Origin: Harmothoe impar
Lineage: Eukaryota; Annelida; Polychaeta; Phyllodocida; Polynoidae
Reading direction: 5' to 3'
NCBI GenBank assembly: GCA_947462335.1
Contig: OX381717.1
Span: forward strand, 49,705,523 to 49,769,522
DNA: 64,000 bases
Shown here: positions 22,060 through 34,800 of the stretch, in pieces
Layout: every line of letters begins with the position of its first letter
Numbering within the stretch: the stretch's first letter is position 1
Made by a program: the position numbers and the translations under genes
Notes under the pieces: model-generated
Told to the model about the DNA's origin: nothing
Databases searched by the model: none
Seen by the model: the letters and a program-made list of their open reading frames with translations, nothing else

Positions 22060-23380
22060 AAACTAACACCGGTCTGAATTTTAAGCGCCAGGGATACGTT
22101 GGAATCTGACAAAATATTATGCATTAAAAGCTGGTCTTGAAAAAGCACCAGTCTCATATAGGCGCCGAGAATACTATGGTAAAAATATCAATAAGCGCCA
22201 AGGTGCTTTTTAAAATGAGCCCCTTGTGGTAGTTCTCCTGAGTTCCTAAATTGCATCATCAATATAGACACACTGGGAATACGTTTATAGATCTATAGAC
22301 CAGTTTAGTATAGGATGCTATTCGCACTGAAAGATGACTGTATTGTCTAGTGGTACTACTGGTACTCCCCTTATATACCTACCACTCATACAGAAATCAG
22401 CAACTATACATGGAGATGGGGAATATAGTGTATACTTAAAACAGTCTCTTCAGTTCTAAAGGGGTGATTGTAGGGGGGGGGGGACTCATTGTTGCTATAG
22501 CTACCATGCATAGAAGTTAGGTACAATGCAACAATGATGCACCTATACCAATCCCTATACATCTAATATTTCAATACTGACTTTCATTATGAGTATCCCC
22601 TTGGTTCACATCTCCTATTAAGCCAATATCGATTAATGCTCTCCTGTCCATCCCCAAGGGCCACAACTCCACAATACACACTCACCAAACACAACCTATG
22701 TCTGAATATCCAACACATAAAGTGTTCCCACCAGGAATTAGTGAGTCTGCTTGGAGAGTGTAGGCACTGAGGGTGTGGTGGTCCTCTGGGATGGATTGAC
22801 CTCAGTCTGGAGTGGCCTTGACCTGACCTTGGCGTGCTAAAGATGGGGAAAACCTGGCATCATCAAAAGAACCTGAAGTCACGGTCTATATCTACAGAGT
22901 GTTTCTTTTTTTTAAACTTATTTTTATTTCGGTTGCACGTTGATTGTTCAGGAACAATGGTTCACTTCTAATTGTGGTTGCTCTGCAATTCATTAGACAA
23001 AAGGCATTCAGGCAAGGGCCTTTTTTTTATGAGAATTGTTATAATGAGTAGACTTCTGGAAGTGAAATAAAGTCAAAATAATGCCAATTCCACTTTGAGG
23101 ATTACTCATTATAAAAATAGACAGTTTGATAAATAAAGGGTGGACATTTGACATAATTCTAAGCTCTAATAATTCTAGACTAATCTAGGTGTGATTTCCT
23201 GAGGCTCTTTTTTCAATTGATTGAAATTCAGATTTAAGGTCCATATGTACAGCAGTTTAAGGTTGCAGTTACCGAAAATGGTGTTTTTCACAGCGTTTGA
23301 TTGAAAATCACCATTTTAGTGTAAAATTTTAACAAAAGGTCAAAAGGGCCCCAGGAAAACGGTCTACATCAATGGTATAT
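22060..23380. other. Intergenic, no feature seen
   Basis: No coding region or repeat structure was recognised apart from short G and T runs. Confidence 0.4.
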
Positions 23381-23389
23381 CAATGTCCA

Positions 23390-23600
23390 ATTACTAGTGC
23401 GTTTATTCAAGACTGGTGCACATACTAGAGCAGAATATAGAGAATCATAAGTTTTATTTCGATACCTCTGTGCTTCTGGCGCATATACAGGCAAATACGG
23501 GATAGCTCTCCCAGGTGCGCATACAAACGTTAAAGGGACGGTCCTCCTGCCGTAGATCCAAACCTCTAGGCCAGCCTTGTTAGGTTTATATAACACCTTA
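23390..23600 (-). repeat. Dispersed repeat with intact (empty) TTAA site
   Basis: Read on the minus strand it contains GGATCTACGGCAGGAGGAC, then CCTTTAACGTTTG, then GCGCACC. The same sequence on the plus strand at about 24500-25740 is interrupted exactly at TTAA by a 1.1-kb insertion. This copy therefore shows the pre-insertion state of that family. Confidence 0.8.
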
Positions 23601-24530
23601 GTTATATTTAGAATCCCCCAAACAGAAACCTCGAACATGCAGACATATCCCAGCCCTGTGAGCCTGTATTCCCCAACACCAGTACCCTATGTATAAAGGC
23701 TCAGGCAACCAACAAATAGTTTGCTGGTTGTTCCTTCCCAGCAATGCATAGTTTCATTATGCTTTTATAGACTATTTAATTCCAAGGAAAGCCTGATTCA
23801 TGGTCCCCCTACTGAAGTCACCTGGCCAGGACAGCATGATTACCTGGTCTCAGTGCTCACTGCACCCTTCACCCATACACTGTAAAAAATGTGAATATAA
23901 TTTAAACACTTTCACCCAAACATATTGATGGCAAGCTTTTTTCTAGCTATGTGTAGGGATATGGCTGCCAGTGAGGGGTGAGCTACAACAATGAAAAACC
24001 GTGGGAGAGGGCAGTTTAACTAGCCCACTGGTATTATTCTCCTATTCCTTGTTCAGGCTTTTGCCCATGTACAGGCTCTCCTTAGTCAAATATAGTACCC
24101 ATTGTATTGGTTGACATCAATGACAATTTCGATAATGTCAACAATAATAAGTACATAGTGCTGTCCAAAATATTCCAGTGGGCCAGCCAAACTGGCCTTG
24201 TCCACCAATATTTCACTTTTGTAGGCTCAACCACCACCAGCAGCCATATCTATCCCTGCACCTGCTGACAGAAGAAAGTGCTGAGATTCTGAGATTCAGT
24301 GAAAGTGTCAAACTTTAATATGTTTGGGTAAATGTGTTTAAAAATTAGAAACACTTTTTTACAGTGTATGTTTGAAGGCTGTCAGCACACTCAAGACTGA
24401 CTGCAGTCTACTAAGTGGCCTTTGGTGGCTTGGGGCCTTGTTTACAGACACATCTGAAAGGTCACTTGGTTATGAACGACATGCTCTACTCTAAGCTGTT
24501 GGATCTACGGCAGGAGGACGGCCCCTTTAA

Positions 24531-25629
24531 CAGCGCAATCTTTTTCTTACATATTAAAATGTCTTAGTGTCTTAATGTAATGTGAAAAGGGAAAGAAAAC
24601 GGGGGTTGGGGGGCAGAGCCCCCCTTGATATTAACATATGACACTATCTATAATTGGTGGGTATTATTAAGACTTTAACATTAAGACTCTATGGAGGAAT
24701 TAGAATACTAAATTTAAGATATTTTAGACCATCTTAATTGACTCAGGGTATTAACCCTGAGTAATATACACCTACTAATTTTGCGTTTTAAGACAATTTT
24801 GTGACATAGGAGAATCTTTATATTTTGGTTATCGTCCGACATAGACAAAAGTCGACAAAAACATGAGACAGGCAAGGTCGGGGGACAGGATCTAGCGCAA
24901 AAATTTTTCTAAAAATCTAAATTTTTCTTGACAAAATTGAACTGCGATCTTTACGAATTTATTTCTCTCTTTCGCTATTATGTAAATTTATGAAAACAAA
25001 GCTACCGCCGCCATGGGCCTCCATAGGCTGCAAGGCATTAAGTTTTTGGGTGCAAGATAGAAATGACATTTTGAGCGAATTTGCCCGTATTTCTCTCTTT
25101 CTACCCCCAAAGCGGGCAAAATCTGGGCACATTCTACCGCCAGGACCTATGCAACAAGTCACATCCACTCTATATCTATGTGTTAAGACAGGGGATGCAC
25201 GGCAAAGGCATGGACGCGTAACACACGCCGCCCTGTAGCCGACCGACACAGCGAAACGGAAACGGCGATGGTGTCGCTGCTGATGCTCCGATCGACTCGC
25301 TTTACGGCCGAGATGTAAAACAGCGGTTACGCGCTGCTGGGCGCTGACGCCGACAGCCACCTGCTCGCCCCCAGCCACCTGCTTTCCCACAGCCACCTGC
25401 TCACCTACAGCCACCACCTGGAATTTGATTATATATGACTTCCAATATATGAAATTAGGGTAGCTTTTTCTGGCGATTACGATTCTGCCGTCAGAAATGA
25501 GAAATAATGTATTGTGCTCAAATTAGATCACTCATTCGAATTCATTTCTGATGCCAGAATTGACAGATTACCCTGAGTCATCTGTGAGGACACTCACACA
25601 CTCCATTTTTCTTTGTTAAGATTGCGCTG
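24531..25629. mobile_element. TTAA-flanked DNA transposon, non-autonomous
   Basis: TTAA at 24527-24530 and again at 25630-25633. The ends are inverted copies of CAGCGCAATCTT. The flanks join to the uninterrupted sequence at 23390-23600 once one TTAA is removed, which is direct evidence of insertion. The interior includes a GC-rich segment (about 25000-25420) open on the minus strand for 152 codons, whose repeated CCACCTGCTC units give a repetitive N-terminus. I see no transposase motif. A TTAA target suggests piggyBac- or Kolobok-type mobilisation. The right end lies about 210 bp upstream of the start codon of the 13-exon gene. Confidence 0.85.
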
Positions 25630-25758
25630 TTAACGTTTGTCCGCGCACCTAGGAGAGATATCCAGGACATGCCGTATACAGAGCCGGCAGTTATTTGAGA
25701 CCTTAGCGCTTATACAGATCAATACAGTGTGACAATCCTGTTCTTCTCATTTCTCCAG

Positions 25759-25841
25759 AACTACACCAGCACCATGTCAGAGGTGCTCATTGGTTCCCTC
25801 AGCATTGTGACGTCACCATTCCCATGTAAGAACCAATCAGG
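25759..25841 (+). promoter_or_regulatory. 5' leader or core promoter with CRE, CCAAT motifs and an overlapping upstream ORF
   Basis: A perfect CRE palindrome TGACGTCA (25808-25815) lies between ATTGG (25789-25793) and CCAAT (25833-25837). This is a usual promoter grouping, but it sits only 4-50 bp before the start codon. A CTCATTTCTCCAG sequence ending at 25758 could instead be a splice acceptor, making this a 5' UTR exon. An upstream ATG at 25774 opens a 23-codon frame that stops at 25843-25845, overlapping the main ATG as ATGA. Confidence 0.5.
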
Positions 25842-28800
25842 ATGAGGATGACATCAGACAGCTCGGCGTGGGTGCTGCTGCAGGTTGCACTCTTCACTTG
25901 CACAACTCGTCTTTCCAGAGGTAAACTTTTCTTGCATTTTCATTATGTCATTTCATTGTTGATCTACAAAAAATGTAATGGGTCTTTAAGACTAAATTCG
26001 ACATGGCAACATGGGTTTCTCTTGAAATCGACATGTGACAGAGACCATGATGACAATGATATATCCCTGGTGGATCTATAGGTGGATTATTTTTCTATAA
26101 TCAATTAGGGTACATTGTATTAGTATAGCAATGGAAACATGCAATAAAATGCTAAAATTGAGTGTTGCTAATTCAGTAAAAAAACACTATTTTTCAGGGA
26201 GGAAGCAAAGTTTTGGGAATTTATTCGAAGAAAGCACACAAGATGACAATGATGCACGTGGGATCTACATGTATTATGACCAGCCCCTCCCAGAAGGCGT
26301 GGCATTCATGCATACCGCCATGTTCGTATTAATGCGCCCAGTGAGATTCCAAATATGGCGGCCAGTAGATGGCTCAGAGTTAACCTTCCGCCTTGTCGGT
26401 GAAAAAAGAGTTCTTCCTTCCAGAGGAGTGGGGACCTATGAGGTAAGTGATTTTAAAAAATACAGGTACCTCCTTTCCTCTTTCTTCATTTCTCTATTCC
26501 TTCCTTTATGCATGCCTATTTCCCATCTATTCAGCCCATCCTCTCTCCAATCTACCCATAAACTAGCCATCCCTTCCTATCTTAACAGATTTAGCCTTCT
26601 TTATCCTCCATTTCTATTCTTCTTTTAAGTGTCTTTCCTTACTATTATTGTCAAGTAGCTCACTATGGACTGTGAGGATACACATAGAACTTGAAAGAGG
26701 TGCTTAAATGTCTGCATATAACTATACGACACATGAGAGATATTTGTCACATTATACTAGATTTATAAAGCTCAGTAATTCCAACAACCAAGAGTTAGGC
26801 CCGCAGGGGTGGCCCGCTTGAGTAATCACTGCTCCCTCATATCCATCAAGTAATGTGAAATACACATAATAGCCTAAACAGGAAGATTCGTGGTGTTGAG
26901 GTAGCATGCAGGAAACTAGTGACAGAGACCCAGGTTTGATTCCTGGTGGATCTAGGTGAAAACAGCTTTTTACCTATACATGACCCCCACAGATTGTGCA
27001 TTGTTTTTATTTGTTACAGATAGAGCTCTCCCCATTAGAGTATGTGTTCACACAGAACAGAGACCGACTGGCCATCTATAACGAGGAGGACCGCAGCGCC
27101 CTGGCACAAACCCTGCGTCCCTCCACCACCATAGCATACTTCGACGTGGAAGATGGAAGCACGGTTGGACCAGGTCTACAGGTATTATTGTTGATGTTGC
27201 TGTTGCAGTTGGCATTGGTACTGTAAACATAATATGTAGGGGTCAGATCCCCGCACCTCGGTGGTAAACCCGCAAGAGGGTATCACTCAGGTAATCTTGT
27301 TCCCCTCTGTATCATACCTATCCAATAATGTATGGTGCCACCAAGTTGTCAGAAGGGGAAGTAGCTCAGCAGTAGAGCCGCTCCATGGATCTGAAGGTTG
27401 TGGGTTCGAGTCCCGCTTTCTCCAGATGACTTTTCGGTGACCATTACACATACCGTATTCGATGTAATAAGCACTCTGGGCGCTTATAAAATTATCTTTA
27501 TGGCGTTTTAAGTATTTAATAGTTTAATTAGATTATAAGGGGGAGGGCGCTTATTACATCGAATACAGTATTTATTTAGTTTCATAAGCTGTACATATTG
27601 TCGCGGATTTTACAGATTTTAATATCTATAAAATGATGTATGTGCAGCACGAATATTTACAAAAAGTAGTCAAAATCCATGCAAAATTGTACTTTATTGC
27701 AAATCCGTGAAAATGTATACACACGAAAATATCTACATTTACAGTATCGATATTGTTGTTGCCCTAGCCGCAGCCCAAACTCTATGTCAGTACATGTTAT
27801 GGTGCAGCCCACTGCATGTGACCATCTTACAACGAAATCATTCTTCATTGTTAACATTGCATTTGCTGTAATATATATAATGACCATAACCCAATAAATC
27901 TCAATATTTATGCAGTGCAGACCCATGGCACTCTAAAACAGGACCGTTGGATAAGGGTCCTCTGAGCCATGTTGCAATGGTCAGGCAGACCAGGCACTTT
28001 ATGTTTTTAGTGATCCCATACTATAGAGATCCCAGAAGACTCGCTGCTTGAGAAGGTCCAGGCTTATATTCCAGTATAGTGGTCCAGCACCTCAAACATA
28101 CCCCTGTTAAATCATCACTGCATGAACCATCTGGTTTAAGCACCTACCTAAGGCAAAAATTAGATTTGATTGATGACCTCCTTTTAGCAGCTTGAAGCTA
28201 CTTTAAGCAGCTTTAATCTGTAGAAAAGTTGCAGAAAGCAGGTCAAAGAAGGCCATTGATCAACTTTAAAGTTGCTTAAATTGAGATGTTCATGCAGTGT
28301 ATGCTTGTGCATAACTTTTTGTGTTTACAGATTACATTTACCAGACAACATTTACAATGGAGTCGCGGGTTCTCGGCGTCTGTGATGGTAGATACAGAGA
28401 TACTTGTTTACCAACAGAGGGCAGCAGAGGCAGCTCTAGGGCAACCCACACCATCACCCCAGGTAATATATATATATTATATGTATAAAGTAAAGTTTGC
28501 GAGTCAATTTTGGGGTACTTTTCAGGCCTAAGGGGGGGGGGAGGATGAAATTCGATCTACCTTACCTCGGTTTTCAGACTATGTAACCTAACCTGAAACA
28601 CACATTTTTTTCCTTTTTTGGCCTAAGTAGGCTATAAATGTATCTTGCTTTAAGTCTATTATATAAAATGAATCTGCTTTCTGTCCTCAAGGAACCAGGC
28701 AGGCCATCACAAGGAGGTAAGAATAAGACTTAGTATTATGATATTCAGCCACAGATGTAATTATGTAGGTGAATGAACCATGTTTATACTTTTAATCAAT

Positions 28801-31800
28801 ATCTCAGAAAATTTGATTTAGTATTATCTGGCAATACCTGCCACAAAATACCATTCTGACCAACTCTGCTCTTACTTTTTTGAATACAGGAACCCTCATC
28901 TACCTGGGCCACTCCATAAACCCTAGAGAGGGGATCATGACTGAGAATTCAAGGGCCATCTTTCTACTCAACGATGTTATAGTCCAAGATGGCGTCATTA
29001 CCGGGTTTTACGCCTTCATAGTTAGCCTTCACCCAGTCCGCTTTCAAATATGGCGGCCAGTGGATGAGGAAGAAGGGATGTACAAACTCATAGGAGAGCA
29101 CCATTATATGCCAAGGACGTTAGGACCAGCGGAGGTAAGTGCTTAAGTAGATTCTACTGATGTCAAAACTGTCCACTTTGCAATATATACTTTGAGGAGA
29201 ACAGTGAAGGAGAGGTTGTTAGAGCTTTTTAAAGACTTTGAATTTCTCCTTAAATCTAACAACTGATTTGACGACTGTATAAAACGTTTCTTTTAGCTGG
29301 TTATATTTTATTTGGAAGAGTTTAAGAACCCTTAGATGATATTACTTTGGGTCTTTCAGTTTAATATGAAAGGCCATGACAGAGTAGTAGCAGGGTTTTG
29401 ATAAGACTGGTAGATGGGTCACAATAACTGTAGTCACATCATTTGGGTCGAAATTGGTCCGTACAATACGGATTTGGCCTAGACTCCCTCTGCTCGTTAA
29501 TTCCGTATCATGTGGACCTCTGTTTTCTTTTTCTCTTCACATAATATGGAAACAGCACCCAGTACATGTAGAACATGCCCCCACAGGGCTATACGAAGAG
29601 AAAAGGAACAATGAAAATACTTTTAAAGGTTTTTATTGGAAGTGTGTGTGTATCAAAACTAGCCTGGATGCCTGGCCTTCCCTCTGTTAGTACCCATTAA
29701 GCAAACATACAATTTAAATAGATGATAATATACAATAAAATATGGCATAACCTATACAATTAGACTCCTTTCATACCTTTCAGTTACCACTCTCTGCTGG
29801 TGAGTTCCTGGCAGTGGCAGCAGGTGACAGGCTTGGTTTCACCAACGTAGAAAGCTCCTCTCCTATTGGCTACACATTTGAGGCCATACCGACAGGGTTC
29901 ATGACCTTCAGTGGCTCACTTCCGGCTGGACAGTTGCCGTATGTAGGTCAAGAGGTCAGCTTTTCCACCCTTAGTCTGCCGTATGACTTTGCTGCCGGTC
30001 TATCTTTGGATTTAGGTTCGTTCCTGTTAATTGATATTGATCATAATAAATAGAACCATACTCAAATTTGATATAGCCAATACCCAGCTAACAAAAAAAC
30101 GTTAATTCAACGTTAATCTAACGTTAATAATAGGTTGGAATAACGTAAGGAAATAACGTTAGATTGCAGTGAAAATCGTGGACTCAATCCAACGTTTTTT
30201 CAACGTTAGATTGCCGTTTATTTAACGTTATTTTAACGTTTTTTAAACGTTGAATAAACGTGGATTAACGTGCAGAGAACAACGTAAGATTGCTCAACCT
30301 TAGAATAACTTTTCTTTGATTCCATTAACATGTTATGAACGTTAAGATAATGTTAATTATACGTTAAGATAATGTCAAATTAAGGTTAAGAGAATGCTGG
30401 TAAATTGGTCAATCTTATTTAACCATTACTTGCTATTTTATCTCTCATCAATTTTTAATATTCCATCATCTGTTAATATCCCATGTCCAAGAGTTTGGGG
30501 AAAACGAGTCCTTCACCCCAGCATTGTTTCCTAGGGGGGGGGGCAGGTTAGCTCATACATTGATACATCAGGGCATTAGGACAACGTCCTATATATCCAT
30601 CCTCTATTCCTACAAAAGAGGTGTTTGAGATAAGTTGCATGATAATGTACGTAATAAGCTATTCCTTTTTGTATTCATTTTGTCAGACTATATTCTTATA
30701 TGGAATTCTGATGCTAGGGTTGGTAAAGCATTCATGTATTCCCATTATATATAGCTTATTTGAGACAATTATAATGATGCAATCTCAATGTAGTACCATT
30801 ATCAGCTAAGCTGCCATCTAGTGAGATAGATTGAAACCACAAATAACGTTAATTTAACGTTATTTTAACGTTTATTTAATATGAATTCTAAAACCACATG
30901 GTATTTAGCTTCCCTATTATCGACCAGTGCACATCTAATTTCTGTTATGTACTGCAAATGTGAACTATATCTAGAGCATCAGGCAATATAAGGGGGTGCA
31001 CTACCCCTTATATTTTGTAAATATAACATGACTTAGGGCTAAATCTGCTTATATTCCCCATGAAATACCTATTATTTCCAAACAGTGCTAATCCCCATAG
31101 GTGAATTAAAAAGGGAATTACGACTTAAATAATGATATAAGTTCAGATTATTTGATTTCCATGGTGCACTATACTTCCGATTGATTTCAATATTTACAGA
31201 AAATCAATGAAATCTTATATTGATTAAAGGTAAAAAATCAATTCAATGATTAGAGTTGCATGCACCCTGACAGAAATACACATTGTATAGGCATTCAGAC
31301 AAAGTTGCATGAATCATTTCATCAATCAAATCAATGTTTTACTGTATACATACTTATAGTATCTGTTATCTTTAGCCATTGATATTTTTTACATTTATAT
31401 AACACAATACATGATTTTAATACACATCAGTCTATACAAGTTATCTACTGAACGTTAATCTAACGTTAGGTAGAAAACGTTCATTTACTGAACTTTTATT
31501 TAACATCAAATGCAGGTTATTCACTTGAGGTTATTGTGGAAGGTTAGATTAACGTTAAACTAACGTTTTTCATATCACGTTAGCCAGTTAACTTTTAAAC
31601 AACGTTGATCAACGTTAGAATAACGTTTCTTGTTACCTGGGTAAGCTGTTAGCCATAATCTACACTCTTGTGTGTATTTTAAACTGGGGCTTTTGCAAGA
31701 AACTTGAAGTAATGTTTAAATCTTGTACCTCATGCAGTATTGCAATCATTTACACCCACGCGTACAAATGTATCATTTCCCCGGTTCTTCTTGAAGGGGC

Positions 31801-34800
31801 GATGTGACACTGTCAGAAGTTAGCTTTGAAACCAAAAATACGTCCTTTTATACAGCAACTTTACAGTATAACTCATTGTGCAGCAACACCTCTATCTGAA
31901 AGTGCACAACTCTTATTTCACCACATAGTATAGACTAGAACGGTACCTGAAATGTGACTGGTACACGCCTGATGATTGTGCCACTTTAATTGTTCTAAGC
32001 TGCTAATCATGTCTCTACAGATGGCAATAGATACCCAGAAGACTCACTAAAGCCACGTCCACCTTTGCCTACTGGGATACCAACACCTAGACCACCAGGG
32101 AACACAACACAAGCTCCACCTTCTAGAAATGATACCAAAACAACAGGTCAAACACTACCCACGAGGGTGCAGGTAAACTAAAACATGGTGAAATACAAAC
32201 ATGTACTTTACCAATATCTAAGTGACCCTATATCATGCATGATATATTACCATATCATACTCATGTCCTTCCAACTGGCCAATAAGTGGGGGTCCATGGG
32301 TTTTATCATGGAGTGTACAGTGTACTCTGTAGCTCCATGGTTTTATATAGGGTTGGAAACCAGGGATATTCCATTTATAATTTATCTAATTCCTGAATGT
32401 CACCTTTTATCATAGCCCTTCTGCCATACATAAGTTCTCCTCGTCACTACAGGTCCAGCCGGGGGAGACGCAAGTATCTTCAGGTATCGCCTCCGCCACC
32501 AAAGAGTTCCAAGATGCCACCCAGAGGACCTTCCTACTCCCTAGCCTCGTTTTCAGTGCCGACGGTCACGTGACCTCGTTCTGGGCGTCTGCTGTCATGG
32601 CGGGAAGCGTCCAGTTCCAGGTGTGGCGCCCCCGTGTGGGAGAAAGTAGAAACTTTGAGTTCATTGGGAAGAAGGATTATACTGCAGGTCCTGATGAGGT
32701 GCCAGGACTGATAGAGGTGAATACCGAATACATGTTGTCCTTACTTCTAAAATATGGGCCATAACATTGCAAATCCAACCGAATGGGGCAAACAAAAGAT
32801 AAAATGTATGTTTCCAGTAACATGGGTCTTTCCTCATACTAGGAAAACCCCGGGGGGGGGTACTTGAATTTTTTCTGATATGGGTGTGCGGCTGGACCAA
32901 TGACAACCCTTACCCTTGCTAGGGAGCTTTTGCTTCAAAAACCTACCCTTGCTAGCCTTGCTAGGGCACTTTCGGCCGAAAATTCCTCGTTTTGAAGAGG
33001 AAAATCACAAAATGTACAATGGATGAGCAATTTTACCGAGAAATTTTACCTGTGTCCTCAAAATTTTGGCAAAAAATGGGCAAAAATGGGACATTTTGGT
33101 GAAAAACGGGTCATTTTGGTGAAAAAGTGACCCTTGCTAGGGCGATTTTGTCTAAAGTAGACCCTTGCTAGGGACATTTCTCCCTGAAACAGGACCCTTG
33201 CTAGGGAGATTTTGTTGAAAAACTACCCTTGCCAGCTGCACACCTGTGTATACAAAATATACTAAGTGCCCCCCCCCCCGGGAGGAAAACCTGGATAATA
33301 TTATAGACCCTACTTTATCTCTAAATACATAATATCTAAGTACATAATATTATTAGCTTCTCTTTTTTTTCACTTTATCACCACTTTAGAATCCCAGTCT
33401 AACCCAGCTAACGCAAACCGTTATTTTACGTCAAAATAACGTTTTTAAACTTTATATAACGTTATGCCATAGTAAGGAGCATTAGAAAAACGTTATATAA
33501 CGTTAAATAACGTTATAAAATGTTGTATAACGTTTTTTTTGTTTACTGGGTAATCCATAGGTACGCCTCAGTGCTGGAGACCGTATCAAAGTGAATCAGG
33601 GAGACATGCTGGGGTTTGTCAGCAAACAGATGGGCAGTGTGGTAGGGTATCAGTTCGAGGCTACCACCCTGTACTACGCGCCCCCTACTGACAACCTCGC
33701 TCTGGGCTCCACACTAAGGTTTACCCAGCTGGATATACCATATACCTTTGGTGTAACAGCTACATACATAAAGGGTAAGTTACATTAATGTATTTCTTTC
33801 ATGGTATTATACCCATAATAGTATGCTCTATTGACAGTCTTACATAAATAATAATAATAATTTTTATTGACAACTAAAAGAGAAGTCATTTCTGACTTAT
33901 GTGTCATACATAAAGGTCATACCATATATAAACTAGCTATAGATCTACTGACTGTCTTACAATGCAAGGCAAACAGTAATGAACTACACTAAAATACAGG
34001 ACTACAATGTACACACATGTAAATTTGACTAGGAAAGTACATACGTGCAAGCACACAAAGATAAGGATACATGGTATACATACCCAGTTGGGTCACAGAT
34101 TTCTATTACATCTTCAACTTTTAAACATTATTGACCTACAAACACATCAACTCTATTATTACATATTGAACTTTCAAACATTATTAATCTACAAACACAT
34201 TAAGATAATTCTCAAACTCGTTGTTGTAGTTTGAAAGCAATATATACATATTTACACAGTGCATTGATAACAGTATGCTCTGGTGTTTTCATAACCTTCT
34301 CAAATTTATCAGTGTCAGACATGCTAAGGTATTCTGGTATAATCCTTTTGACAACATTCTCATATATCTCTCTGAATTCATCATCAAATGCACACTTTGT
34401 GAGGAAATGTACCTCATCATAAATGTGTTTCTCTCATGGTATTATACCCATCATAGCATACCTTGACAGTCTTACTCTTAGACTTAGGGGAAACGTATTG
34501 CAATTTCCGTTATCGTGGACGTAGTTCCATCCTCCGCTGATTGACAAGATGCTGCCATTCCCAGTCTATAAAAAAGTGTTATCTTGTTATAATGTGAAGG
34601 ATGATACTACATTAAAAGGAAACTCAAATCCCCAGTGCAAAGTGCTAAATATGCCCCTATACATTTATTATACTGTGGCATATGCCTGATTTACAAGGGC
34701 ATTTTCCCATACTACTCACTAGTTTTGGGGAATGGCGGGCATTTTCTTATACTACTTGCGTTCGCTTCATGCCACTTCCGCATCTTTCCTCCGTTAAATG

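Larger units (their letters stand above)
26198..28462 (+). other. Extracellular repeat 1 (exons 2-4)
   Basis: Exon 2 (245 nt) encodes the first half with VRFQIWRPVDGSELTFRLVG. Exons 3 and 4 encode the second half. The GDxLGF motif of the other repeats is here RDRLAIY, so repeat 1 is the most diverged. An extra phase-0 intron splits the second half at LQ|ITF, where repeats 2 and 3 are continuous (EVSFS, TLRFT). Confidence 0.8.
32453..33774 (+). other. Extracellular repeat 3 (exons 9-10)
   Basis: Exon 9 (264 nt) carries VQFQVWRP and FEFIGK. Exon 10 carries GDMLGF and VGYQFEA and leaves in phase 1 as exon 7 does. A transposon-derived sequence supplies the T-tract before exon 10 (see 33402). Confidence 0.85.

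Noticed and set aside
24959..25417. 152-codon open frame on the minus strand, GC-rich, with GEQVAVGKQVAGGEQVAVG-like N-terminus
   Set aside because: It lies wholly inside the TTAA-flanked transposon, its N-terminus is a by-product of a short DNA repeat, and no domain or splice context supports it.
27355..27424. Functional tRNA gene
   Set aside because: Acceptor, D and T arms fold, but the anticodon arm does not pair and is two bases short.
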